64,000 nt of DNA from Zygnema cylindricum (lineage: Eukaryota; Streptophyta; Zygnematophyceae; Zygnematales; Zygnemataceae): the NCBI GenBank assembly GCA_037447655.1, contig JBBHKE010002441.1, positions 30,187-94,186 of the forward strand. Direction: 5' to 3'. This document shows positions 11,325 to 23,099 of the stretch, piece after piece; within the stretch, counting starts at the first letter, position 1; each line of letters opens with the position of its first letter. The notes under the pieces were generated by a model. The model searched no databases, was not told where the DNA came from, and saw only the letters and a program-made list of their open reading frames with translations. The translations under genes were made by a program, and so were the position numbers.

Positions 11325-11606
11325 CATAGTTCAAAAGTAGGCGTTTTAATGGTAGGCCTTTGGTCGGCACCTTTGTCGTAGAAGTTGTGTTATGGGCTTT
11401 TGTTGATCCCTTAGATCGCTACTTTTGATCAGCGACGTCTGATCGTCGAATCTGATGGTGTACATAAAATTTGGTCAATGTTTTAATTGGTCCAATTTTG
11501 GTCTGAATGTTTTTGGTGGAATAAGTCCGAATACAATATGGGTCGCCGGTCTTGTATGTTTTACAGCAGGCATATGTTGGGTTACCACTTCCACTTTTGA
11601 ACTATG
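11325..11606. mobile_element. hAT-type MITE with perfect 8-bp target duplication
   Basis: Terminal inverted repeats CATAGTTCAAAAGT (11325-11338) and ACTTTTGAACTATG (11593-11606) are perfect. The 8-bp flanks GTCTCGAC (11317-11324 and 11607-11614) are identical. The 282-bp interior shares TAGATCGCTACTTTTGAT and ATACAATATGGGTC with the MITE at 5358-5919, so both belong to one family. It has no coding capacity. Confidence 0.85.
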
Positions 11607-11614
11607 GTCTCGAC

Positions 11615-12059
11615 AGTACTGTACCTTTGCGTCTTGTCCGTCTGGAAGATATCGTGCCGTTTCTACTTTTGTCCGGCGCTGGCCGAATCTGGATGCCCTG
11701 CTGCCACCCGATCGTTGGGATTTTGTTTCAATCTTCTAGTTCTGTGTTTGGACAGGTGTCATTATTTTTGTAGTGGTTTACATAAACTTTCTCACCTAAA
11801 AGAAGCTTCTCACCGACTACAATGTTCCTTCGAGCGTACGCAAAAAAGTACTAACAGTTGAAAGAAAATGTTCAGCTGACGTTACATTGTTCAAGCGTAT
11901 TCCCACGGAAAAATCTGCAACGGACGGACGTTCGAATAATGTACGGCTTCCTGCACCGACTTTGTAGATTTCGGAGTTCTCGGAAAACCATTACAAACGA
12001 CCCTCAAAATGTACGGATATAGTGGGTAAAGTTGCGTCTTTCTGTGATAGCCTATTCCC
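11615..12059. other. Spacer without recognised genes
   Basis: Mixed non-coding sequence following the MITE. Open frames here are short and unsupported. Confidence 0.3.
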
Positions 12060-12221
12060 ATCGGAGCATTTGTAACTTTTTGCCCATTCCGATGATTTTC
12101 CGAAAACTCATCGGAAAAAGGGTGTCGTTCACACCATAATTCTGGCACGTAATTCCGATCCAAGGTGTTTTGTGACACGTCATACGCTTTGACGTCATCA
12201 AACAAAGGCGCGAAAATAAAC

Positions 12222-12310
12222 CTGCTGATTTTCAAACTTACCTCTGCTAATTTTCAAACTTACCTCTGCTGATTTTCAAACTTACCTCTGCTGATTTTCA
12301 AACTTACCTC
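12222..12310. repeat. 22-bp tandem repeat, about four copies
   Basis: The unit ACCTCTGCTGATTTTCAAAC plus TT is repeated with one variant base. Copy B of the duplication has only one unit. Confidence 0.75.
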
Positions 12311-12959
12311 TCCTTTCAGCAGTTGCCTCTTCTACTAGATTATTGGCCGCCATTTCCGCCTGTTTGTATGCCTCCGTTCCGTTAATTTTCAAAACATTCC
12401 AGGTTTTAGTCCCTCACCACCGTATCGGTGTCTACTTGTGGTTCTTTTTTGCTTGGTAAGTTACTTAACTTTTACCATATCATTTTTTTTAGTTCATTGT
12501 TTAAACACTGTATGATTACAGATGTATTTCTTTTTGTATGTTGCATATTCACAATAAGAAAAATTAATGCGGTTTCCTCTGTACATTTGTCAACAAAAAA
12601 ATGACATATTGTACGAAAAAATGACATATTGTTTTTACTGGATGAGAAGTTAGGGTTTTTCAATTATGTTATGGCTTTACTTCATGTTAAGCTTTTCAAT
12701 TTTTAGCTGTGCCCATCCTGCCCTTTTTTTAGTGTTTTTTAGGATTTTCTTAGGGTTATTCTAGTTTTTTAGCCTAAAAAGAATTTGTTATTAGCACTGA
12801 CGAAAAGGTAACTTCTGCATACTTCTGCATATTTTGTTTTGTATTACTATGAATAATTACCATATTATCTATGTGATTTTTTACGCTTCTCTATGTTTCC
12901 GTTTATTTGTGGTTTTTCATTTTATCTGGCTAGAGGAATTTATTCCACTTTTTTAACCG

Positions 12960-13345
12960 GGTTAACAGTTCCGGTCAGTTTGACTTTTTTTTTTTCCTTC
13001 TTTACCAGTTTGACTTTTTTACCAATTCAATTTTCTTTGGTATAGATTTGGCTTTGTTTCCCCTAATTTAGTATGATTGGTAATCAACTGCTTTAATTCT
13101 GTTTTGGTTTTTTGGCTGGTTAAACTTTTTGTTAACTGGTGAATTTGGTTTCATTTGTTTGACTTTTATTGACTGGTTAGACTTGTGTTTGTCTGGTTAG
13201 ATTTTTATTTGTCTGGTTTGACTTTTTATTAACTGGTTTAAATTTCACTTCACTGGTTTGACTTCTACTGGAATCGTAACCCTTTTTTAAACTGAAATGA
13301 CCTTTACTCAACTGTTTAACTTTTATTCAACTGGCTTAATTTTGT
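12960..13345. repeat. Degenerate ~20-bp repeat in the intron-like tract
   Basis: Variants of ACTGGTTTGACTTTTTATT follow one another, with changes in T-run length. The same array occurs in copy B (about 16460-16850). Confidence 0.55.
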
Positions 13346-13919
13346 CATGTTTTGTTGTCTGGTTTGGCTTTTTAAACACAGGCTTACGACGTTGAGTTCA
13401 GTAATTGTTACCTGTTTTGCCTCATGGCAGCAAAGTACTTTTTATAGATATTCAGATCAGCAAATCACCATTCCAGTTGGAGCTTTGCCTTCTCATTCAA
13501 CGGATGCCTATGCAGCAAAAAATCCAACGGCACGGAATCCGAAAAGTACACAAAGTAATAATAATTACGTAACAAGTACATAATAAGGTATGGAACAGTT
13601 GACAATACGATTTTATTAATGATGGATTCTTCATACTTGTGATGTTATGCAGAAGAGTTGGTATCAAATAACATTTTTTTTATGAATTATGTTTGTAAAT
13701 ATGTTATGTGGGGAGTTTTGTGTGTAACCAATAGCTGTGTTATGTATTTGGGATTTTTACAAGTTTATGTGTCAGAATTTGTGGTGTTTTAATTTGTTTA
13801 TTTCAAAACGGAAAACCGCAAAACTTAAAACAAAAAACTGACAACTGGCAATTGCAAACAAAAAAGTGTGTCATAAAAATAGTGCAACAGAAACGAAATA
13901 GTAAGGCAGAAATAGTGTA

Positions 13920-13920
<1 letters not shown>

Positions 13921-13987
<67 letters not shown>

Positions 13988-14120
13988 GTATATATATGTA
14001 TATATATGTATATATATGTATATATATGTATATATATATGTATATATATGTATATATATGTATATATATGTATATATATGTATATATATGTATATATATG
14101 TATATATATGTATATATTAT
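13921..14120. repeat. (TA)n and (TATATATG)n microsatellite
   Basis: A TA run of ~55 bases is followed by about fifteen 10-bp units of TATATATGTA type. The apparent Tyr-Ile ORFs across it are artefacts. Confidence 0.95.
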
Positions 14121-14389
14121 ATATGTATGTATATTTCTATTCTATTATTTATGAGTGTACCTTACTCTATCTAACATATTATTGTATTACATCGTATCAT
14201 ATTACTATATTACTTAGACAAAAATAATTTGTATTATATAATAATTTATATTTTTAGGGTAAAAAAACTGCAAATAGAGAATTGAAAACTGCAACTGAAA
14301 ACTGAAAACTGCAAACTAGTAATAGTGTGACAGAAAAATAGTGTGGCAGTGTGGCATAAACAAAATAGTAAGGCTGAAATAGTGTAGTG

Positions 14390-14470
<81 letters not shown>

Positions 14471-14659
14471 TCTATATGTATGTATATATTCTATTTGTAT
14501 GTATATTTCTATTCTATTATTTATGAGTGTACCTTACTCTATCTACCATATTATTGTATTAGATCGTAACATATTACTATATTACTTAGACAAAAATAAT
14601 TTATATTTTTAGAAAAAAAAACTGCAAATTGAGAATTGAAAACAGAAAACTGCAAACCA

Positions 14660-14699
<40 letters not shown>

Positions 14700-15010
14700 T
14701 ATATGTATATATATATTCTATATGTATGTATATTTCTATATTATTATTTATGAGTATACCTTACTCTATCTACCATATTATTGTATTAGATCGTAACATA
14801 TTACTATATTACTTAGACAAAAATAATTTATATTATATAATAATATATATTTTTTAGGGTAAAAAAACTGCAAATTGAGAATTGAAAACAGAAAACAGAA
14901 AACTGCAAAACTGAAAACTGAAAACTGAAAACTGCAAACTAGTAATAGTGTGACAGAAAAAATAGTGTGGCAGTGTGGCATAAACAAAATAGTAAGGCTG
15001 AAATAGTGAA

Positions 15011-15058
<48 letters not shown>
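14120..15058. repeat. Tandem array of ~280-470-bp monomers with AT runs
   Basis: Each monomer has an AT microsatellite (14391-14462, 14661-14697, 15017-15055), then TTCTATTATTTATGAGTGTACC, TTACTATATTACTTAGAC, ACTGCAAA/GAAAACTG words and AATAGTGTGGCAGTGTGGCA. Further monomers follow copy B at about 17420-18060. Confidence 0.8.
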
Positions 15059-15059
15059 T

Positions 15060-15134
15060 TAATTAGCGTACACCACTGTAATTTATAGTGTACGCTAAAG
15101 AAACTTCTACGCTAATAGCGATTGGCGGTGTACT
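15060..15134. mobile_element. Fragment of a TACACCG-family element end
   Basis: TACGCTAATAGCGATTGGCG plus GTGTA (ending 15134) is the inverted right end of the family at 4540. No matching left end is present. Confidence 0.5.
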
Positions 15135-15290
15135 GTGTCAGATTTGCGACGCTTCGTCGCGTTGCCCAAGATTTGCGAAATGAATATTGTCTTTCTGTGT
15201 CAGATTTGCGACGCTTTGTCGCGTTCCCTTTGATTTGCGAAATAAATAGCTTACTACAGTACTGTGTCAGATTTGCGACGCTAATCATGA
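15135..15290. repeat. ~65-bp tandem repeat, about 2.5 copies
   Basis: CTGTGTCAGATTTGCGACGC followed by TTCGTCGCGTT and GATTTGCGAAAT recurs at 15135, 15197 and 15262. Confidence 0.75.
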
Positions 15291-15544
15291 TGTCACGTAT
15301 TTCCACGATGCCAAAGAGTACAAAGTACAAGAATGTTGGATTATAGGGACAGTACAAAATTTCCATTTTTTTTGGTTTTTTGGTTGACCGACCGTAACCG
15401 ACCGTTTTTTTTTTCCTGGTGAGTCAATCGACCGTAACCGCCCGACCCCCAAAATTTGGCAACCGAATCCGTTCCGGATCCGGCGCGGGCGGTTGGTTAA
15501 CGGTCGGTCACGGTTTTGGTTGACCGTTTGCGACCTCTGCTCAT

Positions 15545-17711
15545 CGTTGCATTTCTAACTTTTTGCCCATTCGATTTTGCCCATTCCGATTTTGCCCATT
15601 CCGATTTTGCCCATTCCGATTTTGCCCATTCCGATGATTTTCCCATAACTCATCGGAAAACGGGTCTTGTTCACATCAAAATTTTGGCACGTAACTCCGA
15701 TTGAAGGTGTCCTGTGACACGTCATACACTTTGACGTCATCAAACAAACGCGGGAAAACAAACCTGCAAATTATTTGACGTCATCAAACAAAGGCGCAAA
15801 AACAAACCTGCAGATTTTCAAACTTAGTAATAACATCGCAGTCCTCTACTTTCAGCAGTCGCTTCTTCTACTAGATTGTTGGCCGCCATTTTCGCCTGTT
15901 TTTATGCCTCCGTTCCGTTAATTTTCAAAACATTCCAGGTTTTCGTCCCTCACCACCGTATCGCTGTCTTCTTGTGGTTCTTTTTTGCTTGGTAAGTTAC
16001 TAAAATTTTATCTTATCTTTTTTTTAGTTCATTGTATATACACTGTATGATTACAGATGTACTTCTTTTTGTACGACTCATATTCACAATAAGAAAAATT
16101 AATGCGGTTTCCTCTGTACATTTGTCAACGAAAAAATGACATTTTGTTTTTACTGGATGAGAAGCTTTTTAGGGTTTTTCGATTTTGTTATGGCTTTACT
16201 TCGTGTAAAGCTTTTCAATTTTTTGCTGCGCCCTTCCTGCCCTTTTTTTAGTGTTTTTTAAGATTTTCTTAGGGTTATTCTAGTTTTTAAGCTTAAAAAG
16301 AATCTGTTATTAGCACTGACAAAAAGGTAACTTCTGTATATTTTGTTTTGTATCACTGTGAATAATTACCATATAATCTATGTGAATTTTTACGACGTCT
16401 CTATGTTTCCGTTTATTTGTGGTTTTTCATTTTATCTGGCTAGAGGAATTTATTTCACTTTTTTAACCGGGTTAACAATTCCGGTCAGTTTGACTTTTTT
16501 TTTCCTTCTTTACCGGTTTGACTTTTTTACCAATTCAGTTTCTTTGTTATAGATTTGGCTTCGTTTTACCTAATTCAGTTTGACTAGTAATTAGGTGCTT
16601 TAATTCTGTTTTGTTTTTTGGCTGGTTAAACTTTTTGTTAACTGGTGAATTTGGTTTCATTTGTTTGACTTTTATTGACTGGTTAGACTTGTGTTTGTCT
16701 GGTTAGATTTTTATTTGTCTGGTTTGACTTTTTATTAACTGGTTTGAATTTCACTTCACTGGTTTGACTTCTACTTGAATCGTAACCCTTTTTTAAACTG
16801 AAAAGAACTTTACTCAACTGTCTAACTTTTATTCAACTGGCTTAATTTTGTCATTTTTGTTGTCTGGTTTGGCTTTTTAAACACAGGCTTACGACGTCGA
16901 CTTCAGTAATCGTTACCTGTTTTGCCTCATGGCAGCAAAGTACTTATTATAGATATTCAGATCAGCAAATCAACGTTCCAGTTGGAGCTTTGCCTTCTCA
17001 TGCAACGGATGCCTATGCAGCAAAAAATCCAACGGCACGGAATCCGAAAGGTACACAAGTAATAATAATTACGTAATAAGTACATAATAAGGTATGGAAC
17101 AGTTGACAGTACGATATTATTAATGATGGATTCTTCATACTTGTGATGTTACGTAGAAGACCTGGTATGAAATAAATTTTTTTTTTATGAATTATGTTTG
17201 TAAATATGTTATGTGGGGAGTTTTGTGTGTAACCAATAGCTGTGTTATGTATTTGGGATTTTAACAAGTTTTTGTGTCAGAATTTGTGGTGTTTTAATTT
17301 GTTTTTTTCAAAACAGAAAACTGCAAAACTGAAAACACAAAACTGACAACTGGCAACTGCAAACAAAAAGGTGTGACATAAAAATATTGAAACAGAAACA
17401 AAATAGTAAGGCAGAAATATGTATGTATATACATGTAAATATTCTATATGTATGTATATTTCTATTCTATTATTTATGAGTGTACCTTACTCTATCTAAC
17501 ATGTTATTGTATTAGATCGTATCATATTACTATATTACTTAGACAAAAATATTTTATATTATATAATAATTTATATTTTTAGGGTAAAAAAACTGCAAAT
17601 AGAAAATTGAAAACTGAAAACTGCAAAACAGCAAACTAGTAATAGTGTGACTGAAAATAGTGTGGCAGTGTGGCATAAACAAAATAGTAAGGCTGAAATA
17701 GTGTAGTGAAC

Positions 17712-17769
<58 letters not shown>

Positions 17770-18070
17770 TCCTATACTATTATTTATGAGTATACCTTAC
17801 TCTATCTAACATGTTATTGTATTAGATCGTAACATATTACTATATTACTTTGACAAAAATAATATGTATTATACAATAATTTTTATTTTTTGATAAAAAA
17901 ACTGCAAATTGAGAATTGAACACAGAAAACTGCAAAACTGAAAACTGAAAACTACAAACTAGTAAGTGTGACAGAAAAATAGTGCAACAAAAAAATAGTG
18001 TGGCAGTGTGGCAGTGTGGCAGAAACAAAATAGTAAGGATGAAATAGTGAAGTGTACATATCTAAATGTA
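15545..18070. repeat. Segmental duplication, copy B
   Basis: It is collinear with copy A (12060-15058), including the donor-like GGTAAGTT (15990), the T-rich tract and the exon-like CACAG|GCTTACGACG (16884). It then carries the same AT-rich monomers and an (AT)n(TG)n run at about 17709-17767. Confidence 0.7.
15562..15636. repeat. 15-bp minisatellite
   Basis: TTTTGCCCATTCCGA is repeated about five times. Copy A has a single unit at the equivalent place (12078-12092), so the expansion arose after the duplication. Confidence 0.9.
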
Positions 18071-18371
18071 TACATATATAGATATCTATGTGTATGTATG
18101 TTACTATGATGCTGTTTCCGGCTAGTTGCGTGGCTTAAATGGGTCGTTCTTTATCATATGATGTTATGTATATTAACATATCAATACAGATGATTTGACT
18201 AAACTGTTTGGTGTTGGTGTTTCCAATGCAGTTATAGCAGACAACCGAACATTTGATTGTTTTAGTCAACCAAATCACCATTGACGACGATGAACTTATT
18301 GCTATTATCATAGCATCACGAATACGCCTTCTTACGATGTTTCCGTTTAATATCTAACTGTATACATTTCC
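18071..18371. other. 5' flank of the Harbinger transposase
   Basis: An acceptor-like TTTCCAATGCAG lies near 18230 and a short acidic open stretch (DDDELIAIII, 18280-18315) in another frame could be a first exon. No terminal inverted repeat could be paired with the right side. Confidence 0.3.
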
Positions 18372-19517
18372 GTGTGCGACATCGCCGAGGATGGTGGATG
18401 TTCCCCCGTTCTAATGCAGTATGGGAGGTTGTGCACTTACAAATATGACTATAATTGGAACCTAAACAACGAGATACAGAGTGGCGACAAACTTACAGGA
18501 TGGTTGTTTACGCTCCTAAGACCATGTATAGAAAGAGAAAACACAAATTATCGTGATGTTGTTCATCCAATGAAAGCATTGGCAATGGTGTTGTACCAAT
18601 TTGGGAACGGGTGCAACTTACATACTATTTCAAACATGTTTTGTGTTGGACGTAGCACTATAGTTGCTTACACGACGTTGATTAGTGACGTGCTGGCACG
18701 ACAATTCTACACTAGATTTGTCTCACATCCAACATGAGATTGTTTGAAGCTCATCCAAAACGGGTTTGAAACATTAACGAATGTAAAAATGATATCGGGT
18801 GTGATAGATGGAACCCTTATCTATTTCAGAAACAAACTGAAATTTAATTCGCATGATTACTATTCCCGCCATGATCATTACAGTATTTTGCTACAAAGAG
18901 TCTGTGACCACCGAATGGTATTTTGGGATATTTGTGTGAAGGCTCCTGGAGGAGTCCATGATTCGAGTCATTTCCAAGATTCGTCTATGTTAACTAAACT
19001 AAATGAAGGGCGCACTTTTGGTGAGATTAGCATTATTAATGGTCAAAAAGTGCGAACGGTCATTTTGGCAGATTCTGTTTATCCTTCGGCTCCTTACAAT
19101 TTGAAAGCATTCCATAATGATGCATCTGGAACGGATGAGGAAAATACTTTTGACAAAGATCTCCGAAAAGGAAGAATTTTAATTGAAAATGCATATGGCA
19201 TTTTAAAAATGCGTTTTCGCATCCTTGAATCATGTCCAGTTGAACTAAAGCGAGTACCTACAATTGTAACAGCTTGTTGTGTCATCCATAATTTTCTTAT
19301 GTTCGATGCGAAAAAATGCGAACAGTACTGCCATGGATTCGTGAAAGAGAACCGATTCCATCGCAGCCCCCTCATGGACTACACAACCCCCATCGAGATG
19401 ATTTGTTTGAAGATTGGCATGAGAGGTTGTAATATGTACGCTAAAGATTCTTGTGGATTTTCATGTTTATTTAGCCCCAAATATGTTTCCATTAAACATT
19501 TGCTCCAAAATGTGTGA
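18372..19517 (+). pseudogene. PIF/Harbinger transposase, one in-frame stop
   Basis: One frame encodes ~380 residues interrupted only by TGA at 18735-18737. The family's DDE triad is visible: GVIDGTL (first Asp, 18807-18809), LADSVYPSAPY (second Asp, 19071-19073; family form GDSAYPL) and IENAYGILKMRFRIL (Glu, 19185-19187), then a CCVIHNFL motif. Length and motif order match DDE_Tnp_4/plant Harbinger transposases, which cut and paste DNA with TWA target sites. The GTG at 18372 is not a credible start, so an upstream exon is likely. The TGA in a CA-TGA-GA context would fit CGA to TGA. The convergent gene at 20972-22262 is the usual partner. Confidence 0.85.
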
Positions 19518-20971
19518 TATTAAACATTACGATGACTTTTCTAAATTTGGGATTGATGAATGTTTATTGTTTGAACAAGTTGCTTTTTCAATTAATTGCG
19601 ATGACAAACTAATATAAATGGTGAACGTATGTTGAAAATGTGTAGGCATTGGAAAGTTCAAACGTGGCAACCGCGGCGGAAAGGTACTCGACATGAAACA
19701 TAAACAATATAGATGCACAGATTGTTTTGGGTGTGGTAGTGCTGACACCTCACAGTTAGTTTCAAGTTGCATTTTTTTATGCCCGAAAAAGTGATACGGG
19801 CGTTTAGTAATGGAGACACATGTCCATGGGATGATTTGCAAACTTTTTGGTTGTTGTCATATTTTTTTCCCACTCGTTTTGGAGATTATTTCAACGCGTA
19901 TATTTATTAGCATAATGCAAACATTCACAATTTTGGAGTCTAAAGACAAATGTTATTTCTATTTGTTTCTATTTTTTCCACTTTGGTGGTTTTTCATGAA
20001 GTTATTTAAATCCATTAATGTATTGGTTCCCACTATAAGCCAAAGAAAACAATATATGTCAATCAATTAACGCTCATTTCATTTGTGTTGTGTGTAATCC
20101 ATGAAATGAACATTTACATTGATTTGAACTAGTACATTAACTTTTTTTTAGCTTTGATAATTGTTCATATCTCTAAAAAGATTCTTACACCTACAAAATA
20201 AATTTGTGAGCAATATTTAGCAAATATGGACATCTTTTGTGCATGTTATTGAACGGAATTGAAAAGCATACATGAAGGTCAAGTTTTGGCATACAATTAT
20301 AGCGCAAAGACGAAGAAAATAAAATAATTCAAATTTTAATATGTCATACCAAACGAACAACAACTATTGTTATAAAAATAAATGTGGTTCGGAAAACAAT
20401 TATTTCTTACAAACAAATAAATGCAAGTCACTAAAAAATTCATACAGCCTCGAAGGGAAATAGACTCGGCATTTTTGTGTTGTTACCCTATTGTTTCATG
20501 TTACACACAACAACTTTTTGTGTAAAACATCAACTCATAATATGTGTATAAAACATTTATTTATAGCATGTGTACTCTTGTGAACTTTTGACAATGATCC
20601 TAATAACAAACACAACGTCTTACATCTAGCAACATTTTTTTCATAAAAAGGTAACCATTGCTTGACATGCCCACACTATCGTAACTAAAAAAACACACAC
20701 CAAACTAAAAAATCAAAATATAAAACTATATAGACGAAAATATGTTGCTACGTTCCTACGAGATAGAGAGAGAGAAAGAAGGAGAAAAAAAGACAGAGAG
20801 AGAGTGAAGCAGCAAAAGAGAGCGGTAAAGGTAGAGAGAGAGATCGAGAGAAAGACACGAAAAAAACAAGAAGAAAGTGAGGAGGAGATAGAGTAGCGGA
20901 GGAAAAAATATAAGGAGGGTTGGAGGGAAGGAGGGAGAGACAGTTAGAGGGAGAGAGAAATATGTAATTTT
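19518..20971. other. Inter-gene region of the Harbinger element
   Basis: AT-rich non-coding DNA lies between the convergent genes. A purine-rich GAGA tract occupies about 20760-20955. No RNA or further gene was recognised. Confidence 0.4.
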
Positions 20972-22262
20972 CTATCTTTTAGAATTTTGTGTTTGGATTT
21001 GCAAACGTAATTTTTCTAAATAATCCGCACGTTTTGATGCTTCGATTACACGGTGTATCGCATTTTCTTGCAGCTTTATTTCCTCACGTTTCTCCAACGA
21101 GTGTAACTCCAATATCTTCATGCTCGTTTCCCATTCCATTCTTTCTTTGCGTTATGTAATCTTCATGTTCGTTTCCTAATCCATTTTTTTTCTGCGTTCT
21201 AAATGTGACTCGTGCATAAATTTCATTTCAAGATCTAACCGCATTTTTTCGACTATAGCTTTCTCTGCGCTTGATTGCGCGATGACTTCCAATACTTGTC
21301 CAAACTTTGTCGCTTCGCTTTCGATCGTGTTTTTCATGTTAAACATTTCCTTTGACATAAATTCTTTTTCATTTACGTCATAATTCTTTTTTCCGTTTTG
21401 CAACACCGACTACGTGCGCATGTGCCTTTACTTCTTCTTCAATACTACTCTTTTTGGTTTTTTTACCTACTTTCTCAGGGGATACAAGGATGTCAGACTT
21501 TGAGGCATTCGTTGTTGCTGCATCAAAGCCTCTAGTTTGGATAGGTACATTGTTAGCGTCATTGGTATTGCCTTTCCGCACCTGTGGTGTTGGAATGAAG
21601 TGTGGTATTTCCACCACATCGTCTTCTTCCTCATCGACATCCCCTCCCAAAGTGTTACTTGGTATTGTTTCCTCGTCATTTTTGTGTACACCATCTTTTT
21701 CTCTATTGTCCGTGTTAATTATATATGTATTCTGAAAGATACCTCTATCAAAACTATAATCCACCCCATTAATCTTTTTGCTATGCTGTAAGACTGAATG
21801 TAGCATGTCAAAGTATGCCCATGTTATTTGGCCTGTTCCAGTCGATGTTTTTTTCTTTACAAGTTCTTTGTATTTTTTTTTTAAGCTGTCCAATTTCCCT
21901 TTTCCGGAGTCAATGCTCCTGTTTCCCAAATGTCGATGTGACTTGTTTATTTTGTTGACAATGAGGGTCTGTCATTCGTGGTAGGTTAGATTTCTTGTCT
22001 CTCCTTGTTGGGTTTCCACCCATGCATTTACGAGGATGTCTGTGGAATCCACGCTCCAAGGCCGTTTTAATAACTTAGGATCTTCCAGTGCTGGGCTAAT
22101 AAAAGGTCTTTGTTGAGTGGATGTCATGCTTCCTTGCATGTTGAATTCAGTTTCGTGAAAACGGTTTTCTTCGGTTTTGCTCATTTTTTCGCAAAAATCA
22201 ATATCGGTAATGGCACTAAATTCCGCCATATTTGCACAGTCCTGCACACCACCAATTACCAA
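20972..22262 (-). pseudogene. Myb/SANT-like (trihelix) DNA-binding protein, second gene of the Harbinger element
   Basis: From ATG 22262 the product has an acidic N-terminus, then RPWSVDSTDILVNAWVETQ, NKINKSHRHLGNRS and LDSLKKKYKEL, the pattern of the Myb/SANT-like domain paired with PIF/Harbinger transposases. It then has a Thr/Asp/Glu-rich linker and a C-terminal coiled coil (MKILELHSLEKREEIKLQEN). Breaks are a TGA at 21972-21974, a frameshift near 21378-21406, TAG at 21176-21178 and TAA at 21152-21154; the natural end is 20972-20974. In this family the protein helps bring the transposase to the element ends and into the nucleus. Decay is slight, so the element is probably fairly recent. 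Confidence 0.75.
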
Positions 22263-22424
22263 TCATTTGAAGCAGAAGTAAGCGATCAGTAGTCGGTAAT
22301 TAGAATAAACCCAAATTGTAAGAGATCAAAAACTAAAGATATTTCGACCCTTTTTAATTTTTCAAAACCAGTAAGTACAAGGGGCTGTTGGTTTTGTCCA
22401 TTAAAAATATCATTACATACATTC

Positions 22425-22865
22425 CCCCTCCCTCTCCTTCTCCCTCTCCCTCTCTTTCTCCCTCTCTCTCTACCTCCCCCCTCCCTCTCCCTCTCCCTCT
22501 CCCTCTCCCTCTCCCTCTCCCTCCCTCCCCTCCTTCTCCCTCTCCCTCTCCCCCTCTTTTTTGCTCCCCCTCTCCCTCCCTCCCCTCCTTCTTTTCCCTC
22601 TCCCCTTCCCTTTCCCTCTACCTCTCCCCCTCTTTCCCCCCCTTTCTCTCCCTCTTGCTTTCCCTCTTCCTCTCCCTCTCCCTCTCCCTCCCTCCCTCCC
22701 TCCCTCCCCCTCCCTCTCCCTTTTCAATCTCCTTCTCCCTCTCCCTCTTCCCCTCCCTCTCTCCCTCCCCTTTCGTCTCCCTCTCCTTCTCCCTCTTCCT
22801 CTCCCTCTCCGACTCCCTCTTTTTTTCGCTCTCCCTCTCTCTCTCCCTTCGCCTCTCCCTCACTC
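22425..22865 (+). repeat. Pyrimidine tract (CCCTCT)n
   Basis: Nearly pure C/T on the plus strand with imperfect CCCTCT and CCCTCC units. Open frames across it on both strands are low-complexity artefacts. Confidence 0.95.
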
Positions 22866-22869
22866 TCTA

Positions 22870-23099
22870 TGTATATACATTTTACATACATATTATATAC
22901 ATACACCTCTATCTTTTCGTACGAGGGTGAATTTTTCATTTTGCAATATTAAAAACTTTTTGATTCAAAAAAGTTCTCACAAAAAAGAAATAGTACACAT
23001 CGTAAGCAGAAAAACACAACTGGTAAAAATGACAAAAAAAGTCATCAAATAATTTGAAGAGAAAACCACAAACGTAAATTTCTATGAGTACCGTTAAAA
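22870..23099. other. Short AT-rich spacer
   Basis: Non-coding sequence between the CT tract and the minisatellite. Confidence 0.3.

Larger units (their letters stand above)
12060..15058. repeat. Segmental duplication, copy A
   Basis: Sequence from about 12060 (TTTGTAACTTTTTGCCCATTCC) matches the region from about 15545 through the GGCCGCCATTTCCGCCTG stretch (12346), a strong splice-donor-like GGTAAGTT (12456), a long T-rich intron-like tract and an exon-like CACAG|GCTTACGACG (13378). It ends in AT microsatellites. The exon-like pieces could be a host or transposon gene, but frames are short and no family is recognised. Confidence 0.65.

Noticed and set aside
13920-14227. Tyr-Ile repeat ORFs
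   Set aside because: Translation of an AT/TATATATG microsatellite.
15135-15290. CRISPR-like array of CTGTGTCAGATTTGCGACGC repeats
   Set aside because: Only 2.5 copies, the intervening sequence is also repeated, and the context is eukaryotic.
22381-22410. GGGGCTGTTGGTTTTGTCCATTA as a Harbinger terminal repeat
   Set aside because: Resembles a Harbinger end but is in the wrong orientation for the right end, and no inverted partner was found near 18 kb.
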